The notes: a model not told the origin generated them from the letters alone. A stretch of DNA of 64,000 nucleotides from Tolypothrix sp. NIES-4075 (GCF_002218085.1 NZ_BDUC01000001.1:1179955-1243954); one strand, 5' to 3'. Counted from the first letter of the stretch, positions 26,789-36,253 are shown. A program made the numbers and translations.

Positions 26789-26804
26789 AATTGTACAGCA
26801 AATG

Positions 26805-26841
26805 CACGGTGGAGAAACTGTTTGCCAGTTTCTCCACCGTG
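26805..26841 (+). terminator. Perfect 16-bp hairpin between DUF502 and nusB
   Basis: cacggtggagaaactg and cagtttctccaccgtg pair perfectly around a TTTGC loop. It is GC-containing and very stable but lacks a T-run. It could be an attenuator or RNA-processing site rather than a plain terminator. Confidence 0.65.
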
Positions 26842-26902
26842 TAGTTCCCAATTCGCAGCCAACCAAAATTAATTCAATTTTCACATACTTAGATACACTT
26901 TT

Positions 26903-27532
26903 ATGCAACCCCGTAAACCCCGTCAAATTGCTCGTGAATTGGCGCTTTTAAGTCTTAGTCAGATGCCAATTAACCCCAAAAAATTGACAGAAGCACAACT
27001 ACCTAAGTTAGTGCTAGCGGCAGTACGTACCCTGACACTAGAAGTACAAGACTCTCTAGATAATGCTGCTGGGGAATTACAACGCAGTAACGATCGCCTT
27101 TTAAGCAGCCAAACTCGCACCACTGATGTAAATGTTGCCAGAACTATGGTCAAAGAGGCAATCGAATATACCCAAACGGCAATTAATCAACTTGCCACCG
27201 CGCTTGAGTTTCCAGAACTGATTCAGCTAGCTAACCAAGATAAAGATGTTGCCAGATACGCAATTGAAATTGTCAAAACAGTCAATGAAGAACGAAAAGC
27301 GATCGATCAATTACTCTCCGACGCTTTGGTAGATTGGCAAGTAACTCGTCTGGCTCAAATCGACCGCGATATTTTGCGAATCGCTGTGGCTGAAATGAAA
27401 TTTTTAGAAGTTCCAGACAGCGTGACAATCGACGAAGCAGTAGAGTTAGCCAAACGCTACAGCGGAGACGACGGTCATCGATTTATCAACGGTGTTCTGC
27501 GTCGATTCACTGACCAGAAAAAAACTGCGTAA
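26903..27532 (+). CDS. nusB: Transcription antitermination factor NusB
   Basis: RNA-binding helical protein that with NusE/S10 joins rRNA antitermination complexes. The C-terminal half carries the NusB core (DWQVTRLAQIDRDILRIAVAEM, VPDSVTIDEAVELAKRY, DGHRFINGVLRRF). The 209-residue length exceeds the about 140 of E. coli because of an inserted helical region (about 50-120), a feature of cyanobacterial NusB. Starts with MQPRKPRQIARELALLSLSQ, the expected arginine-rich N-terminus. Likely co-transcribed with DUF502 or ftsY, although a strong hairpin lies upstream. Confidence 0.93.
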   Translation: MQPRKPRQIARELALLSLSQMPINPKKLTEAQLPKLVLAAVRTLTLEVQDSLDNAAGELQRSNDRLLSSQTRTTDVNVARTMVKEAIEYTQTAINQLATALEFPELIQLANQDKDVARYAIEIVKTVNEERKAIDQLLSDALVDWQVTRLAQIDRDILRIAVAEMKFLEVPDSVTIDEAVELAKRYSGDDGHRFINGVLRRFTDQKKTA

Positions 27533-27707
27533 CGTTTGATAACCTAAATGTCGCGGTTATGAGATTGCTTGTTTAAAGGCACGCTGCGCGGTTTTGAGTT
27601 GATAAGAATAACCTGGGGTGAAAACCCCAGTATAAGTGAGGATATCCAGAGTTTAAAATTTTATGAAAGCGTGACAAGTTAAATTAAACTCATAACTCAT
27701 AACTCCC

Positions 27708-27736
27708 GTACAGACGTTCCATTGGAACGTCTCTAC
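27708..27736. repeat. GTAGAGACG-family palindrome
   Basis: gtacagacgttcca and tggaacgtctctac are near-perfect inverted halves. This is a member of the GTAGAGACG...CGTCTCTAC palindrome family that recurs at 35677, 36452 and within both MITE copies. It sits 26 bases before ftsY. Confidence 0.65.
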
Positions 27737-27761
27737 ACAACTCATAACACTTATAGCTGCA

Positions 27762-29315
27762 ATGGTTTTTAATTGGTTCCGTCGTCAAAATAACAATCCT
27801 GTTAACACCCCCGCTCAAGAAAAACAAACAGAAACTCCTTCTTGCCAAGAATCTCAAACAGAGTCAGCGGAAACCTCAAGCAACGATGCACCCGCAGCAG
27901 CGACAGACTTGTTAGCATACGCTAAATCCGCTTACAAAAACATTCAGCAAAAGCAACAAGCGTCAGAAGTAGAAACTCCTTCTGTTGAAGTCACAGAAGC
28001 GCCAACAGAACAAACGGCACCACCAGAAGAGCCAGATCCTGAACAGCTACCAGATGAAACAACTGCTGATGAGCCAGATCCGGAAAATATAGATACCACG
28101 ACTGAGGCAGAAGCAACACCCAGCGAAGCACTTGCTACTCCAGAGGATGCACAACCCACACCGCCAGCAACTTTATCCTTTTTAGAACGGGCAGCAGCAG
28201 AAAGGCAAGCAAAACAGGAACGATTGATCGCAACTGCAATTGAAGTAGCAGAAACCGAGGTAGTACAGCCAGCTACACCAGAGATCGTAGAGGAAATCCC
28301 CGGACTTGCCTTTGATGATGGATTTGTATGGTCTACAGAAGTTTTGGCGGCGCAAGGTAGGCGTGCGGAGGATGTTTCAATTGAAGAAATTAACTGGCTG
28401 AAAAAGCTGCGACAAGGCTTAGACAAAACTCGTCGCGGTATTGTTAACCAACTGAAGGCGATTGTCGGTCAAGGACCGCTAAATCAAGCAGCAGTCGATG
28501 AAATTGAATCGTTGCTGTTGCAAGCAGATGTGGGTGTGGAAGCGACAGACTATATTATCAAAGCGTTACAGAAACAGCTACGAGAAGAAGTTACTCCACC
28601 AGATAAGGCGATCGCCTACCTAAAAACTATCCTCCGGGATATGCTGGATGCGCCACTCAAAACATCCTACAAACCTAGTTTTACTCCAGAAAAAGAAAAT
28701 CTTAATATTTGGTTAATAACTGGGGTAAATGGCGCTGGTAAAACCACTACCATCGGCAAAATCGCTCACTTGGCACAAAAATCTGGCTATAAATGCTTGA
28801 TTGGTGCAGCAGATACATTCCGCGCTGCTGCTGTGGAACAAGTGAAGGTTTGGGGTAGCAGAAGCGGTGTAGAAGTAATTGCCAATCCTGGTCAGAATAC
28901 AGATCCAGCAGCCGTTGTATTTGATGCGATCGCCGCAGCCGTTGCACGAGAAACAGAGTTACTTCTGGTCGATACCGCAGGACGACTGCAAAACAAGAAA
29001 AACTTGATGGATGAACTTAGTAAAATCAGGCGAATTATCGATAGAAAAGCCCCGAACGCAAAAGTAGAATCACTCTTGGTTCTTGATGCCACTTTAGGTC
29101 AAAATGGATTGCGCCAAGCCGAAGTCTTTTCTCAAGCTGCCCAACTCAGTGGCGTAGTCTTAACTAAGCTTGATGGTACCGCTAAAGGAGGCGTCGCCCT
29201 CGCCGTCGTGCAGCAACTAGGTCTACCGATTCGCTTTATTGGTGCTGGAGAAGGAATTGAAGATTTACGTCCGTTTTCTAGCTACGAGTTTGTCGAAGCT
29301 TTATTGAGTGGTTAG
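27762..29315 (+). CDS. ftsY: Signal recognition particle receptor FtsY
   Basis: SRP-GTPase that docks ribosome-SRP complexes at the membrane. Residues about 15-185 form the acidic, Glu/Pro/Thr-rich A domain. The NG domain follows with a four-helix N part (about 200-300), P-loop GVNGAGKTTTIGK (about 320), DTAGRLQNKKNL (about 403), TKLDGTAKGG (about 467) and GAGEGIEDLRPF at the C-terminus. The 517-residue length matches an A-domain-bearing cyanobacterial FtsY. Start ATG 27762 opens MVFNWFRRQNN, an amphipathic membrane-targeting helix. Last gene of the DUF502-nusB-ftsY group. Confidence 0.96.
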   Translation: MVFNWFRRQNNNPVNTPAQEKQTETPSCQESQTESAETSSNDAPAAATDLLAYAKSAYKNIQQKQQASEVETPSVEVTEAPTEQTAPPEEPDPEQLPDETTADEPDPENIDTTTEAEATPSEALATPEDAQPTPPATLSFLERAAAERQAKQERLIATAIEVAETEVVQPATPEIVEEIPGLAFDDGFVWSTEVLAAQGRRAEDVSIEEINWLKKLRQGLDKTRRGIVNQLKAIVGQGPLNQAAVDEIESLLLQADVGVEATDYIIKALQKQLREEVTPPDKAIAYLKTILRDMLDAPLKTSYKPSFTPEKENLNIWLITGVNGAGKTTTIGKIAHLAQKSGYKCLIGAADTFRAAAVEQVKVWGSRSGVEVIANPGQNTDPAAVVFDAIAAAVARETELLLVDTAGRLQNKKNLMDELSKIRRIIDRKAPNAKVESLLVLDATLGQNGLRQAEVFSQAAQLSGVVLTKLDGTAKGGVALAVVQQLGLPIRFIGAGEGIEDLRPFSSYEFVEALLSG

Positions 29316-30303
29316 ATCGAGAGACTGGGGACTAGGGGCAGGAGCAGGAACACGCCCTAGTTCCTTATTGATAATTTTTCTTTTCAAACTAATAAATTTA
29401 CTCTCACAGAGCTAAGTCAGGCTATGTTTGGGCTTAGAAATTTATAAAGTCCCGTTATGAGTGAAACACACGAATTAAAAACTTGGAAACCATTGAATTA
29501 AGTCAGAACAAAAAATCGGCTTTCTTCTTAAGTCCTAAAATTATTAATTCGTCACAACAGTGCTAAAATCTGACACTAATGCCGTCTTTTTCTAACCCTA
29601 CAAGGGTTTTCCGCTATGAAAGCACCCCTTAAGTGAATTGGCATAGCTAAGGTGGAGCAATACTTTTATACGTATTACCCGTGTCTGCTTCAAAAAACAT
29701 CATTAAATATTCTCTGTTCAAAATTTATAAATTTTAAGTGTGTTGCTTAAACTAAAACACCATTACTAATTTATAGGTTAAAGGTCTTGTGCTATGCTTT
29801 TTCTGGCTTTTGTTTCCTAAGCCTGTAGATTTGTACTCAAGAAAGTAGGATGAATATTATTTACATAACTTAAACTTGGAAGAAAGCGTAAGTATATCTG
29901 CCCCAGAGTGCCTGACCCATGAGGTTCTAAGCCCCCTAACCCTCAGACCCCCACTTTCAACACTGACTCGGAGAGCGTAAAAATTTATCTGTATACTCAG
30001 GTATTTTCTCTATCTCAAGATATATGACTTGGTTATCAAGTTATGAAAAAATTGAAAGCTTTCTAGGATCTAAGAGAAATTGCTGTCAATATCAGTCTCT
30101 TTTTGACCAAAAAACTTACTTAAAACTTGTGTTTTGACGAATAAATACAATCAGCAAATGCAATACTTGTTAAATTGACATCTTACGTCTTTCTACTCTT
30201 GCTAAATTGATAAACCTTGTTTCAATATGGTTTAGCAATTGCCTTTGTCTAGATGATTTATAAGTAATCTAATTCGGTTTTTCAGTAAAGTGAAATAATA
30301 GCT
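29316..30303. other. Long (988-base) intergenic region between ftsY and the PP2C gene
   Basis: No open frame with family features on either strand. A small hairpin (aaccctacaagggtt, 29594-29608) and a C-rich segment (about 29930-29970) stand out from otherwise AT-rich sequence. It could contain a small RNA or a decayed gene; I cannot assign either. Confidence 0.45.
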
Positions 30304-31704
30304 GTGCCTGTGTCTCAACTGCCCTCTCAACCAACTGATAGTAATAGTAGTGCCGCAACGGATGTCACTCCGGTTGTAGCGCTGAAAGAACTCGTGGCAC
30401 GGTTGCACCGAGAACAAAACAAAATTCAAGATTTGTTAAGTTCTTTAGGATTTGCTTTGAGAAGCTTCAATAATTTGAATCAGTTTTTAGAGCTAATTCC
30501 GTTGATGGCAACACGAGTAACAGATGCAGATGGTAGTGCCCTGTTTCTCTATAAACCTAATGGTCAAGTTCGATTAGAGCAGTTGCATTGGCAGGATAGT
30601 CACCAGCGCAAACATATTCGCAAAGCGTTAGAAACCGCTACCAGTCAAATTACACTTCTGCCAAATACGGCACCTTTAGCAAACGCTACGGGTGTTTTGG
30701 ATGCCCAGATGCATCGCTACTTAGGACCAGATATGCAAATATTTGGTACGGCAATTCTAGTCAAACATGCAGAACGAGGATGGCTGTACGTGTTGAGTCG
30801 CGATCCGGAATATAGCTGGACGGAAACTAGACAAAAATTAGTCCGGTTAGTGGCAGACCAAACAGCAGTAGCGATTGAAAACGATGAACTGGCTGTAGAA
30901 TTACGAAAAAAAGAACGCTTAGATCAAGAACTAGAAATTGGTGCGGAAATTCAACGACGGCTTTTACCTCGTCAATGTCCCTCGATTCCTGGTATAACTT
31001 TGGCTGCGCGTTGTAAACCGGCAAATCGTGTCGGCGGAGATTATTATGATTTTATTCCTACTAAACAGAATCAGTTTCAGTTAAATAGCAAAGATATCAT
31101 CAGCTTAGAAACTGGTCGTTGGGGTTTTGTGATTGGTGATGTTATGGGCAAAGGTGTCCCGGCTGGGTTAATTATGACCATGATGCGGGGAATGTTACGA
31201 GGAGAAGTATTACACGGTAATTCACCAGCAGCAATTCTCCAAAATTTAAATCAAGTCATGTATGCGGATTTGGAAAATTCCCACCGTTTTGTGACACTGT
31301 TTTACTCAGAATATGACCCCAAAAATAGAATTTTGTCTTATAGCAATGCAGCACATAATCCTCCTTTGTGGTGGCACGCAGCGACAAAAACTGTGACACG
31401 TTTGGATACATTGGGTATGTTGATTGGTTTGGATACTAATAGCGAGTATGAAGATGCCCAGGTACAGTTAGAACCTGGAGATACAATTATTTACTATACA
31501 GATGGTTTGACTGAGGCGGCTTCTGCGGGAGGCGATCGCTTCGATGAAGAAAACTTTGTCGATGCCTTTAACTTGGCTTGCAGGCATTGCAATGGAGCAG
31601 AGGAAATTCTCGATTACCTGTTTAACCGAGTTTACCAATTCATCGGTGCTGATAAACAAAACACCGATGATATGACGTTGGTGGTGTTGCAAGTTAATGG
31701 ATAG
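30304..31704 (+). CDS. GAF-domain PP2C (RsbU/SpoIIE-type) serine phosphatase
   Basis: Predicted Mn/Mg-dependent protein phosphatase that would dephosphorylate an anti-sigma-factor antagonist or similar partner. Residues about 50-205 form a GAF sensor domain (FNNLNQFLELIPLMATRVTD; RLVADQTAVAIEND). A linker helix ELEIGAEIQRRLLPRQCP leads to the catalytic domain (about 225-466), with metal-binding GGDYYDF, GDVMGKGVPAGLIM, YTDGLTEA and NTDDMTLVVLQ. The start is GTG 30304; no strong ribosome site is seen. No RsbW/V-like partner is adjacent. In several cyanobacteria this gene follows ftsY, so position is conserved. Confidence 0.9.
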   Translation: MPVSQLPSQPTDSNSSAATDVTPVVALKELVARLHREQNKIQDLLSSLGFALRSFNNLNQFLELIPLMATRVTDADGSALFLYKPNGQVRLEQLHWQDSHQRKHIRKALETATSQITLLPNTAPLANATGVLDAQMHRYLGPDMQIFGTAILVKHAERGWLYVLSRDPEYSWTETRQKLVRLVADQTAVAIENDELAVELRKKERLDQELEIGAEIQRRLLPRQCPSIPGITLAARCKPANRVGGDYYDFIPTKQNQFQLNSKDIISLETGRWGFVIGDVMGKGVPAGLIMTMMRGMLRGEVLHGNSPAAILQNLNQVMYADLENSHRFVTLFYSEYDPKNRILSYSNAAHNPPLWWHAATKTVTRLDTLGMLIGLDTNSEYEDAQVQLEPGDTIIYYTDGLTEAASAGGDRFDEENFVDAFNLACRHCNGAEEILDYLFNRVYQFIGADKQNTDDMTLVVLQVNG

Positions 31705-31709
31705 TGGAT

Positions 31710-31918
31710 AGTGGATGGTGGAGGTGGATAGTAGATAGTCAATAGTCGATAGTGGTTAACAACAAACAACCAGCAACTATCAACAAACAACCATCAACTA
31801 TCAACAATCAACTAACAACCATCAAGTATCAACAATCAGCTAACAACTATCAACAATCAACCATCAACTAACAACAATCAACCATCAACTAACAACTATC
31901 AACTATCAACCAACAACG
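31710..31918. repeat. Short tandem tract of CAACTATCAA / CAACCATCAA units
   Basis: About 14-18 degenerate copies of a 9-12 base unit (caactatcaac, aacaatcaacca), preceded by the complementary gtggatagtggat, so the tract can fold on itself. A related tract lies at 33905-34000. No spacers, so not CRISPR. Confidence 0.7.
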
Positions 31919-31922
31919 CTCA

Positions 31923-32912
31923 TCAAAATAGAATCGTCCAGTCAGACTTTTGGGCATCTTCTTTTATATAAGAAACACCGTCTATCTTGATGCCATTGTT
32001 ATCAAGAATAGTAATAATACCACCATCATTTTCTAGTTGGATATGGTTTTTATCTAAAGGTACTTGCATAACTTCACCTGGGTTAATGATGCCACTAAGG
32101 GGTTGCTTACGCTTGAGGCTATCTGCAAGTTTCCAACCACTTAAGTCAACTTCATCTGCTGAAGTGTTAATTAATGTCACCTTCTTTGCTGTATCTTGGC
32201 TACCAGGATTCACCAAAGCTGCGATAATCCGAATCCCCGCAATTGATGGCGCAATTAGCGTTTCTATTCTATTACCAGTGCGATCATCGGTATGGAAAGA
32301 TTGCGATTGGAAGGCTAAAAATATTCCTACCCATTGATTCCGGGATGGATAGTGAATCAACAGTCCCCCATCTTGCCAAACTCCATTATCCCGCTGAAAT
32401 GAACCGGCGTTGCCTTGGTTCATGTGGATGTCATGAATACCATTTCCAGGGAGAAAATGAAAATACTCGTCCTCTTTATTCTTTTCCGGTCCCCACTTTT
32501 CGCCAAAGGCGTATAAAATTATATCTTTATTTTTCAACGCCCGTCCAATGTATAATTCCAGCAACTCGTTCAGGTCGTTGTCGGGTCCGGGAACGTTGTA
32601 TGGTAGAGGTTTCATCTGATTCGGTGCAAATAAATTTCCCCGGATGAAGTCTAAAGCTAACCCTCCTGGTTTGTTATCTAACTGATTAAAGCCGTAATCT
32701 AACTTAACTAGCCCTTTGATAATTGGATGATTGAATTTGTCGTCTACAAAATACAACAATTCTGAGGGACTTTCTTTTGATTTAACGTTAATGGCGATGC
32801 GATGCTTTACCTTAGTGTCGGTAACTAACACTTGGTAATGAGGAGTAGATCCTTTACCAAGCTTGCGTTCAATCGCCTGACATTTCAAAACACCGTAATT
32901 TTTTAAAGGCAT
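31923..32912 (-). CDS. DUF2278 protein with C-terminal lamin-tail domain
   Basis: Predicted secreted or cytosolic protein of unknown function (329 residues). Residues 1-215 match DUF2278/YukJ-like proteins (MPLKNYGVLKCQAIERKL, HYQVLVTDTKVKHRIAINV, IHDIHMNQGN, GVWQDGGLLIHYP). Residues about 240-329 form a lamin-tail beta sandwich (LINTSADEVDLSGWKLAD, INPGEVMQVPL), a module often found on extracellular nucleases and adhesins. No signal peptide is visible. Start ATG 32912 has AGGAG six bases upstream. Single gene beside a repeat tract. Confidence 0.85.
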   Translation of the reverse strand: MPLKNYGVLKCQAIERKLGKGSTPHYQVLVTDTKVKHRIAINVKSKESPSELLYFVDDKFNHPIIKGLVKLDYGFNQLDNKPGGLALDFIRGNLFAPNQMKPLPYNVPGPDNDLNELLELYIGRALKNKDIILYAFGEKWGPEKNKEDEYFHFLPGNGIHDIHMNQGNAGSFQRDNGVWQDGGLLIHYPSRNQWVGIFLAFQSQSFHTDDRTGNRIETLIAPSIAGIRIIAALVNPGSQDTAKKVTLINTSADEVDLSGWKLADSLKRKQPLSGIINPGEVMQVPLDKNHIQLENDGGIITILDNNGIKIDGVSYIKEDAQKSDWTILF

Positions 32913-33273
32913 GAATTTCTCCTAATTTCTTGGTGAAAAATATAACATGAAGGCAATTGCTAACCCGAATAGCATTTTCAATTCGGCTTTTGCTGGCTGT
33001 ATAGTCTGACTCTGACAAAAGCGATCGCAACCACGACTGTAACAATTTCTTGCGAGATAAAGCATTTTCGTATTTAGCGTTGTGATCGCTATTCCCTGTA
33101 ATGGTCTAACATTTTACTTTTGCTTTGTCTGCTATTTTTTATAATTTACAGGTTTATATACTTATGTCTTTTGGTATATTTTTTGTATAATTGATTGATT
33201 ATTTATTAAATAATTGCTGAGTATTTTTCAACACATTATTACCTTTAGCTTTATTTTCATAGCAAGTAAGTTG
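32913..33273. other. Intergenic region upstream of the DUF2278 gene
   Basis: About 360 AT-rich bases with one GCGATCGC near 33020. It holds the DUF2278 promoter and the end of the next minus-strand gene. Nothing else is recognised. Confidence 0.45.
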
Positions 33274-33894
33274 TCATTTACAAACAAGTTCTAGCCAACT
33301 GGGATAAGCGAAAGAATCCGTAGCCAGCAACTTTGACCCACGATAAGTCTTAAATACCCAACTAGCTGTTTTCTGAAGATTATCCATTAAACAGGCTTCT
33401 TCGCCGCTAGCTTCAAACGCTAAACTCCACCAAGGATTCTCCCGAATCAGTAGACGGGTAAGTTCTACGCTACAACCGTTGTCGATAGATTCATTAGCTG
33501 AAACAGGTTGCGGTGGAAACTCCGGGACAATTTGGTAAAGTTGCGAATAACGAACTTTTTGCACACTGACCCACGAAGGAGTATCTACAACCGTTGCTGG
33601 TTGAAAACTTTCTTTTGTAGAATCTTCACACAGCCACTTGCCCCATTTTTCTGCTTTACCTTCCACAGAATCGCCAAAACCCACTATTCCTAATTCTGAT
33701 TTGCGCCATTTGACTTCTAGCCGTGCTTGCCGCAGTTTGATTCCCAAGAAGTCGCATGGTGAGTATAAATATACATCTTCCCGTTCTTCTGGTGACTGCA
33801 AAGAGTCAAGGAGACAATTTTGTTTAAACCAAAGTTCGATGTCTTCCGGTATACTGCCAGGGTAAAACCAACGTAGTTCGTTACTTATCAGCAT
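33274..33894 (-). CDS. Conserved-looking hypothetical protein (206 aa)
   Basis: I do not recognise a named family. The protein is acidic, with many Trp/Tyr residues (LRWFYPGSIPEDIELWF, WRKSELGIVGFG, WGKWLCED, ENPWWSLAFEA) and a C-terminal FAYPSWLELVCK. The N-terminal half resembles a substrate-cupping domain such as CYTH in the pattern of alternating basic and acidic strands (LGIKLRQARLEVKWRKSE), but this is only an impression. No signal peptide or membrane helix. It is divergent from the psbP-like gene. Normal codon use supports it being real. Confidence 0.7.
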   Translation of the reverse strand: MLISNELRWFYPGSIPEDIELWFKQNCLLDSLQSPEEREDVYLYSPCDFLGIKLRQARLEVKWRKSELGIVGFGDSVEGKAEKWGKWLCEDSTKESFQPATVVDTPSWVSVQKVRYSQLYQIVPEFPPQPVSANESIDNGCSVELTRLLIRENPWWSLAFEASGEEACLMDNLQKTASWVFKTYRGSKLLATDSFAYPSWLELVCK

Positions 33895-34094
33895 AATTTG
33901 TTTCGTTGGTGGTTATTGGTTAGTTGTTGGTGGTTAGTTGTTGGTTGACGGTTAACAGTCATCAACTATCCACTATTCACTATCGACTAACTACTAACCT
34001 CTCCCCCTCTCCTAAATGTCCCTGTTGATGGGAGAATAAAAACGGTAAATTTAGCGTGCCTTGTGTTGCTTCCAGCCTAAAGGAATCTGTAGAA

Positions 34095-34640
34095 ATGTGG
34101 AAACGAATTGTATTGATTTTGCTATTGGTATTTAGCTTCAGCCTCAGTAATTCTGGTGTAGCGGTTGCGGCTGGACTCAACAGCTTTGTAGACACTACTG
34201 ATGGCTATCAGTTCTTATATCCTAACGGTTGGGTGCAAGTTAAAGTTGCCAACGGACCGGATGTAGTGTTTCACGATTTGATTCAGGTGACTGAAAATGT
34301 TTCTGTGGTGATTAGTCCGGTTCCAGATAACAAAACTTTGACAGAATTGGGCACGCCAGGAGAAGTAGGATATAAGTTGTCAAAAAATGCGATCGCTCCT
34401 CCTGACTCTGGTCGCGAAGCTGAATTAGTCAACGCCGCACAACGAGAATCTGACGGTAAAACTTACTACTTGTTAGAGTATGAGGTTAAACTCCCAAATA
34501 ACAGAAAACGGCATAATCTCGCCAGTGTGGCTGTTAGCCGAGGTAAAGTTTTTACCTTTAACGCCTCCGTTACCGAAAACCGTTGGCAGAGAGTTAAATC
34601 AATAATAGAAAGCTGTGTGAATTCTTTTTCTGTATATTAG
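34095..34640 (+). CDS. PsbP-domain photosystem II protein (CyanoP)
   Basis: Lumenal lipoprotein-like assembly or stability factor of photosystem II. The 181-residue product has an N-terminal signal segment (MWKRIVLILLLVFSFSLS, ending AVAAGLNS) and the PsbP core: FVDTTDGYQFLYPNGWVQV, VVFHDLIQVTENVSVVISPV, YYLLEYEV and FTFNASVTENRWQ. No lipobox cysteine is seen before the mature domain. ATG 34095 has AAAGGA ten bases upstream; the frame extends to 34056 but that lead has no ribosome site. Followed by maf. Confidence 0.92.
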   Translation: MWKRIVLILLLVFSFSLSNSGVAVAAGLNSFVDTTDGYQFLYPNGWVQVKVANGPDVVFHDLIQVTENVSVVISPVPDNKTLTELGTPGEVGYKLSKNAIAPPDSGREAELVNAAQRESDGKTYYLLEYEVKLPNNRKRHNLASVAVSRGKVFTFNASVTENRWQRVKSIIESCVNSFSVY

Positions 34641-34825
34641 GGACTGGGGACAAGGGGACAAGGGGACAAGGGGACAGGGAGACAAGGAGACAATAAGAAT
34701 AATTCTTTCCCCCCATCCCCCCTTCTCCCCCTCCCTCCATCTCCCTCTCTCCTTGTCTCCCCATCCCCCTATCTACTCGTCTTCCTTGTCTTCACCCACT
34801 CTCCCCCTCTCCTCATCCCCGCATC
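34641..34825. repeat. GGGGACAAGG / CTCCCCxTCTCCC low-complexity tract
   Basis: Four units of ggggacaagg followed by about 130 bases of C/T-rich sequence (ccccatccccccttctcccc and similar). Hairpin-capable. It fills the whole psbP-maf gap and ends only a few bases before the maf start codon. Confidence 0.7.
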
Positions 34826-34831
34826 TTCTCT

Positions 34832-35425
34832 ATGGGTATCCCTACCTTCATACTCGCCTCTGCTTCCCCGGCGCGATGCCGTTTGTTGCAAACTGTTGGA
34901 ATTGAACCGACAGTTTGCGTCAGTGATTTTGATGAGTCGCAAATCCAACTGACTGAACCAGGACTATTGGTGCAAACTCTTGCTCAGTGTAAGGCAGAAA
35001 CTGTAGCGCCTCAGTTTGCATCAGGTTTGATAATGGGTTGCGATTCGGTTTTGGCTCTAAATGGTGAGATTCATGGTAAACCAGGTTCTTCGGAAGAAGC
35101 GATCGCTCGTTGGCAAATTATGCGAGGTAATTTTGGCGATCTGTATACTGGTCATGCTTTGATTGACAAAGACCAAAAGCGGACTTTAGTCAAGTCTCAG
35201 GTAACAAGAGTTTATTTTGGGGAAACAAGCGATCGCGCGATCGCTGCTTATGTTGCCACAGGTGAACCGCTCAAGTGTGCCGGTGCTTTTGCCCTTGAGG
35301 GTTTTGGTAGTTTATTTGTGGAAAAAATCGAAGGGTGTCACAGTAACGTGATTGGTTTGAGCTTACCTCTGCTGCGGCAAATGTTGGCGGAACTGGGGTA
35401 CGAGGTTACTGATTTTTGGCGATAG
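34832..35425 (+). CDS. maf: Maf-family nucleoside triphosphate pyrophosphatase
   Basis: Hydrolyses non-canonical or pyrimidine NTPs (dTTP/UTP or m7GTP class) to monophosphates. The N-terminal signature reads LASASPARCRLLQ, where most bacteria have SPRR; the cyanobacterial group often carries the Ala. MGCDSVLALNGEIHGKPG, RWQIMRGNFGDLYTGH (substrate loop), CAGAFALEGFGSLFVEKIEG and CHSNVIGLSLPLL are all family hallmarks. The 197-residue length is normal. The start ATG 34832 lies inside the G/C tract and lacks a clear ribosome site. Confidence 0.92.
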   Translation: MGIPTFILASASPARCRLLQTVGIEPTVCVSDFDESQIQLTEPGLLVQTLAQCKAETVAPQFASGLIMGCDSVLALNGEIHGKPGSSEEAIARWQIMRGNFGDLYTGHALIDKDQKRTLVKSQVTRVYFGETSDRAIAAYVATGEPLKCAGAFALEGFGSLFVEKIEGCHSNVIGLSLPLLRQMLAELGYEVTDFWR

Positions 35426-35676
35426 TTTGTTAGGTGTTGGTTGTTGGTTGTAACTGATATTTTGCCGGATTCTCAATTGGTATTCACACCCGCCTAGGAT
35501 TGAAATCCAAGGCTAATAGCTTAAGTCCACTTAAGTGAACTGAAATTCTTTCCTAGTCCACTTTTAGTGGAATGAGTGCTATGAGACAGAGATTTTAATC
35601 TCTGTCGGACGTTGGTAACAGATGATATTGCTATCAAATTATGAGTAACCACTAACAACTATCGACCAATCACTAA
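35426..35676. repeat. Intergenic region with several small hairpins after maf
   Basis: Includes the perfect hairpin gacagagatt-tt-aatctctgtc (35585-35606) and partly overlapping agtccact/agtggact palindromes at 35513-35570. No gene is seen. These resemble mobile intergenic hairpins. Confidence 0.5.
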
Positions 35677-35780
35677 CATTGTAGAGACGCGATTAATCGC
35701 CATTGTACAGACGCGATTAATCGCCATTGTACAGACGCGATTAATCGCCATTGTACAGACGCGATTAATCGCGTCTCTAC
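35677..35780. repeat. Four tandem 24-bp units ending in a perfect palindrome
   Basis: Copies of cattgtacagacgcgattaa-tcgc lie at 35677, 35701, 35725 and 35749. The last is followed by gtctctac, which completes the inverse of the first unit's gtagagacgcgatt. The array abuts the stop codon of the small minus-strand gene. Confidence 0.8.
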
Positions 35781-36031
35781 TAATAACTAAATTGCCTGGT
35801 ATTCAATAACTCTTCCCCATGATCGGGAATCCAGGCTAGCCATTCGTCTTCTGTAACCTGACATAATAACAGTGCTTCGTCAAAACTAAAGGTGCTGGGA
35901 AGTTCTAAAAGCTTTACCCAAGTTGAAGCTTGCAACTTCTGCTGCGAATTGGGGTAAGACTTACTTGATCCATCTAGATTCTGTCTTTGCCCTGCGACGC
36001 TAAAACCTAGTTTACGGGAATCTAGTTTCAT
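35780..36031 (-). CDS. Small conserved-looking hypothetical protein (83 aa)
   Basis: Not a named family that I know. The C-terminal part FDEALLLCQVTEDEWLAWIPDHGEELLNTRQF has the look of small cyanobacterial proteins with an Asp/Glu/Trp-rich end. The N-terminus is basic and Gln/Ser-rich (KLGFSVAGQRQNLDGSSKSY). It has AAGGGAA about nine bases before ATG 36031. Its TAG stop directly adjoins the repeat array, so the repeats stop exactly at the gene. Moderately supported as a real gene. Confidence 0.5.
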   Translation of the reverse strand: MKLDSRKLGFSVAGQRQNLDGSSKSYPNSQQKLQASTWVKLLELPSTFSFDEALLLCQVTEDEWLAWIPDHGEELLNTRQFSY

Positions 36032-36253
36032 GGCTTTGTGTTCCCTTTACGCTCATCGATTAATTTGAAAATATTTCTGTAACCTAGGCTACAAAATAAT
36101 TAATACTGTTGCAAAGTGATTGTCTTATAACTTTACGTTTGGTGAGATGGTGAGACCGATCGCGCTTTGCGCCCACCAAAGGCGATCGCAATAAAATTAC
36201 TTTGGAATAGGTAATATCATGTCGGCAACCATTGTAAAGACGCAAGGAACATC
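36032..36253. other. Intergenic region before the 21-bp array
   Basis: About 220 bases with one GCGATCGC near 36182. No gene or RNA is recognised. Confidence 0.4.

Noticed and set aside
31710..31918. CRISPR array candidate in the CAACTATCAA tract
   Set aside because: Units are short, degenerate and adjoin each other with no unique spacers; no cas gene in the window.
35677..35780. CRISPR array candidate in the 24-bp units
   Set aside because: Perfect tandem repeats with no spacers.
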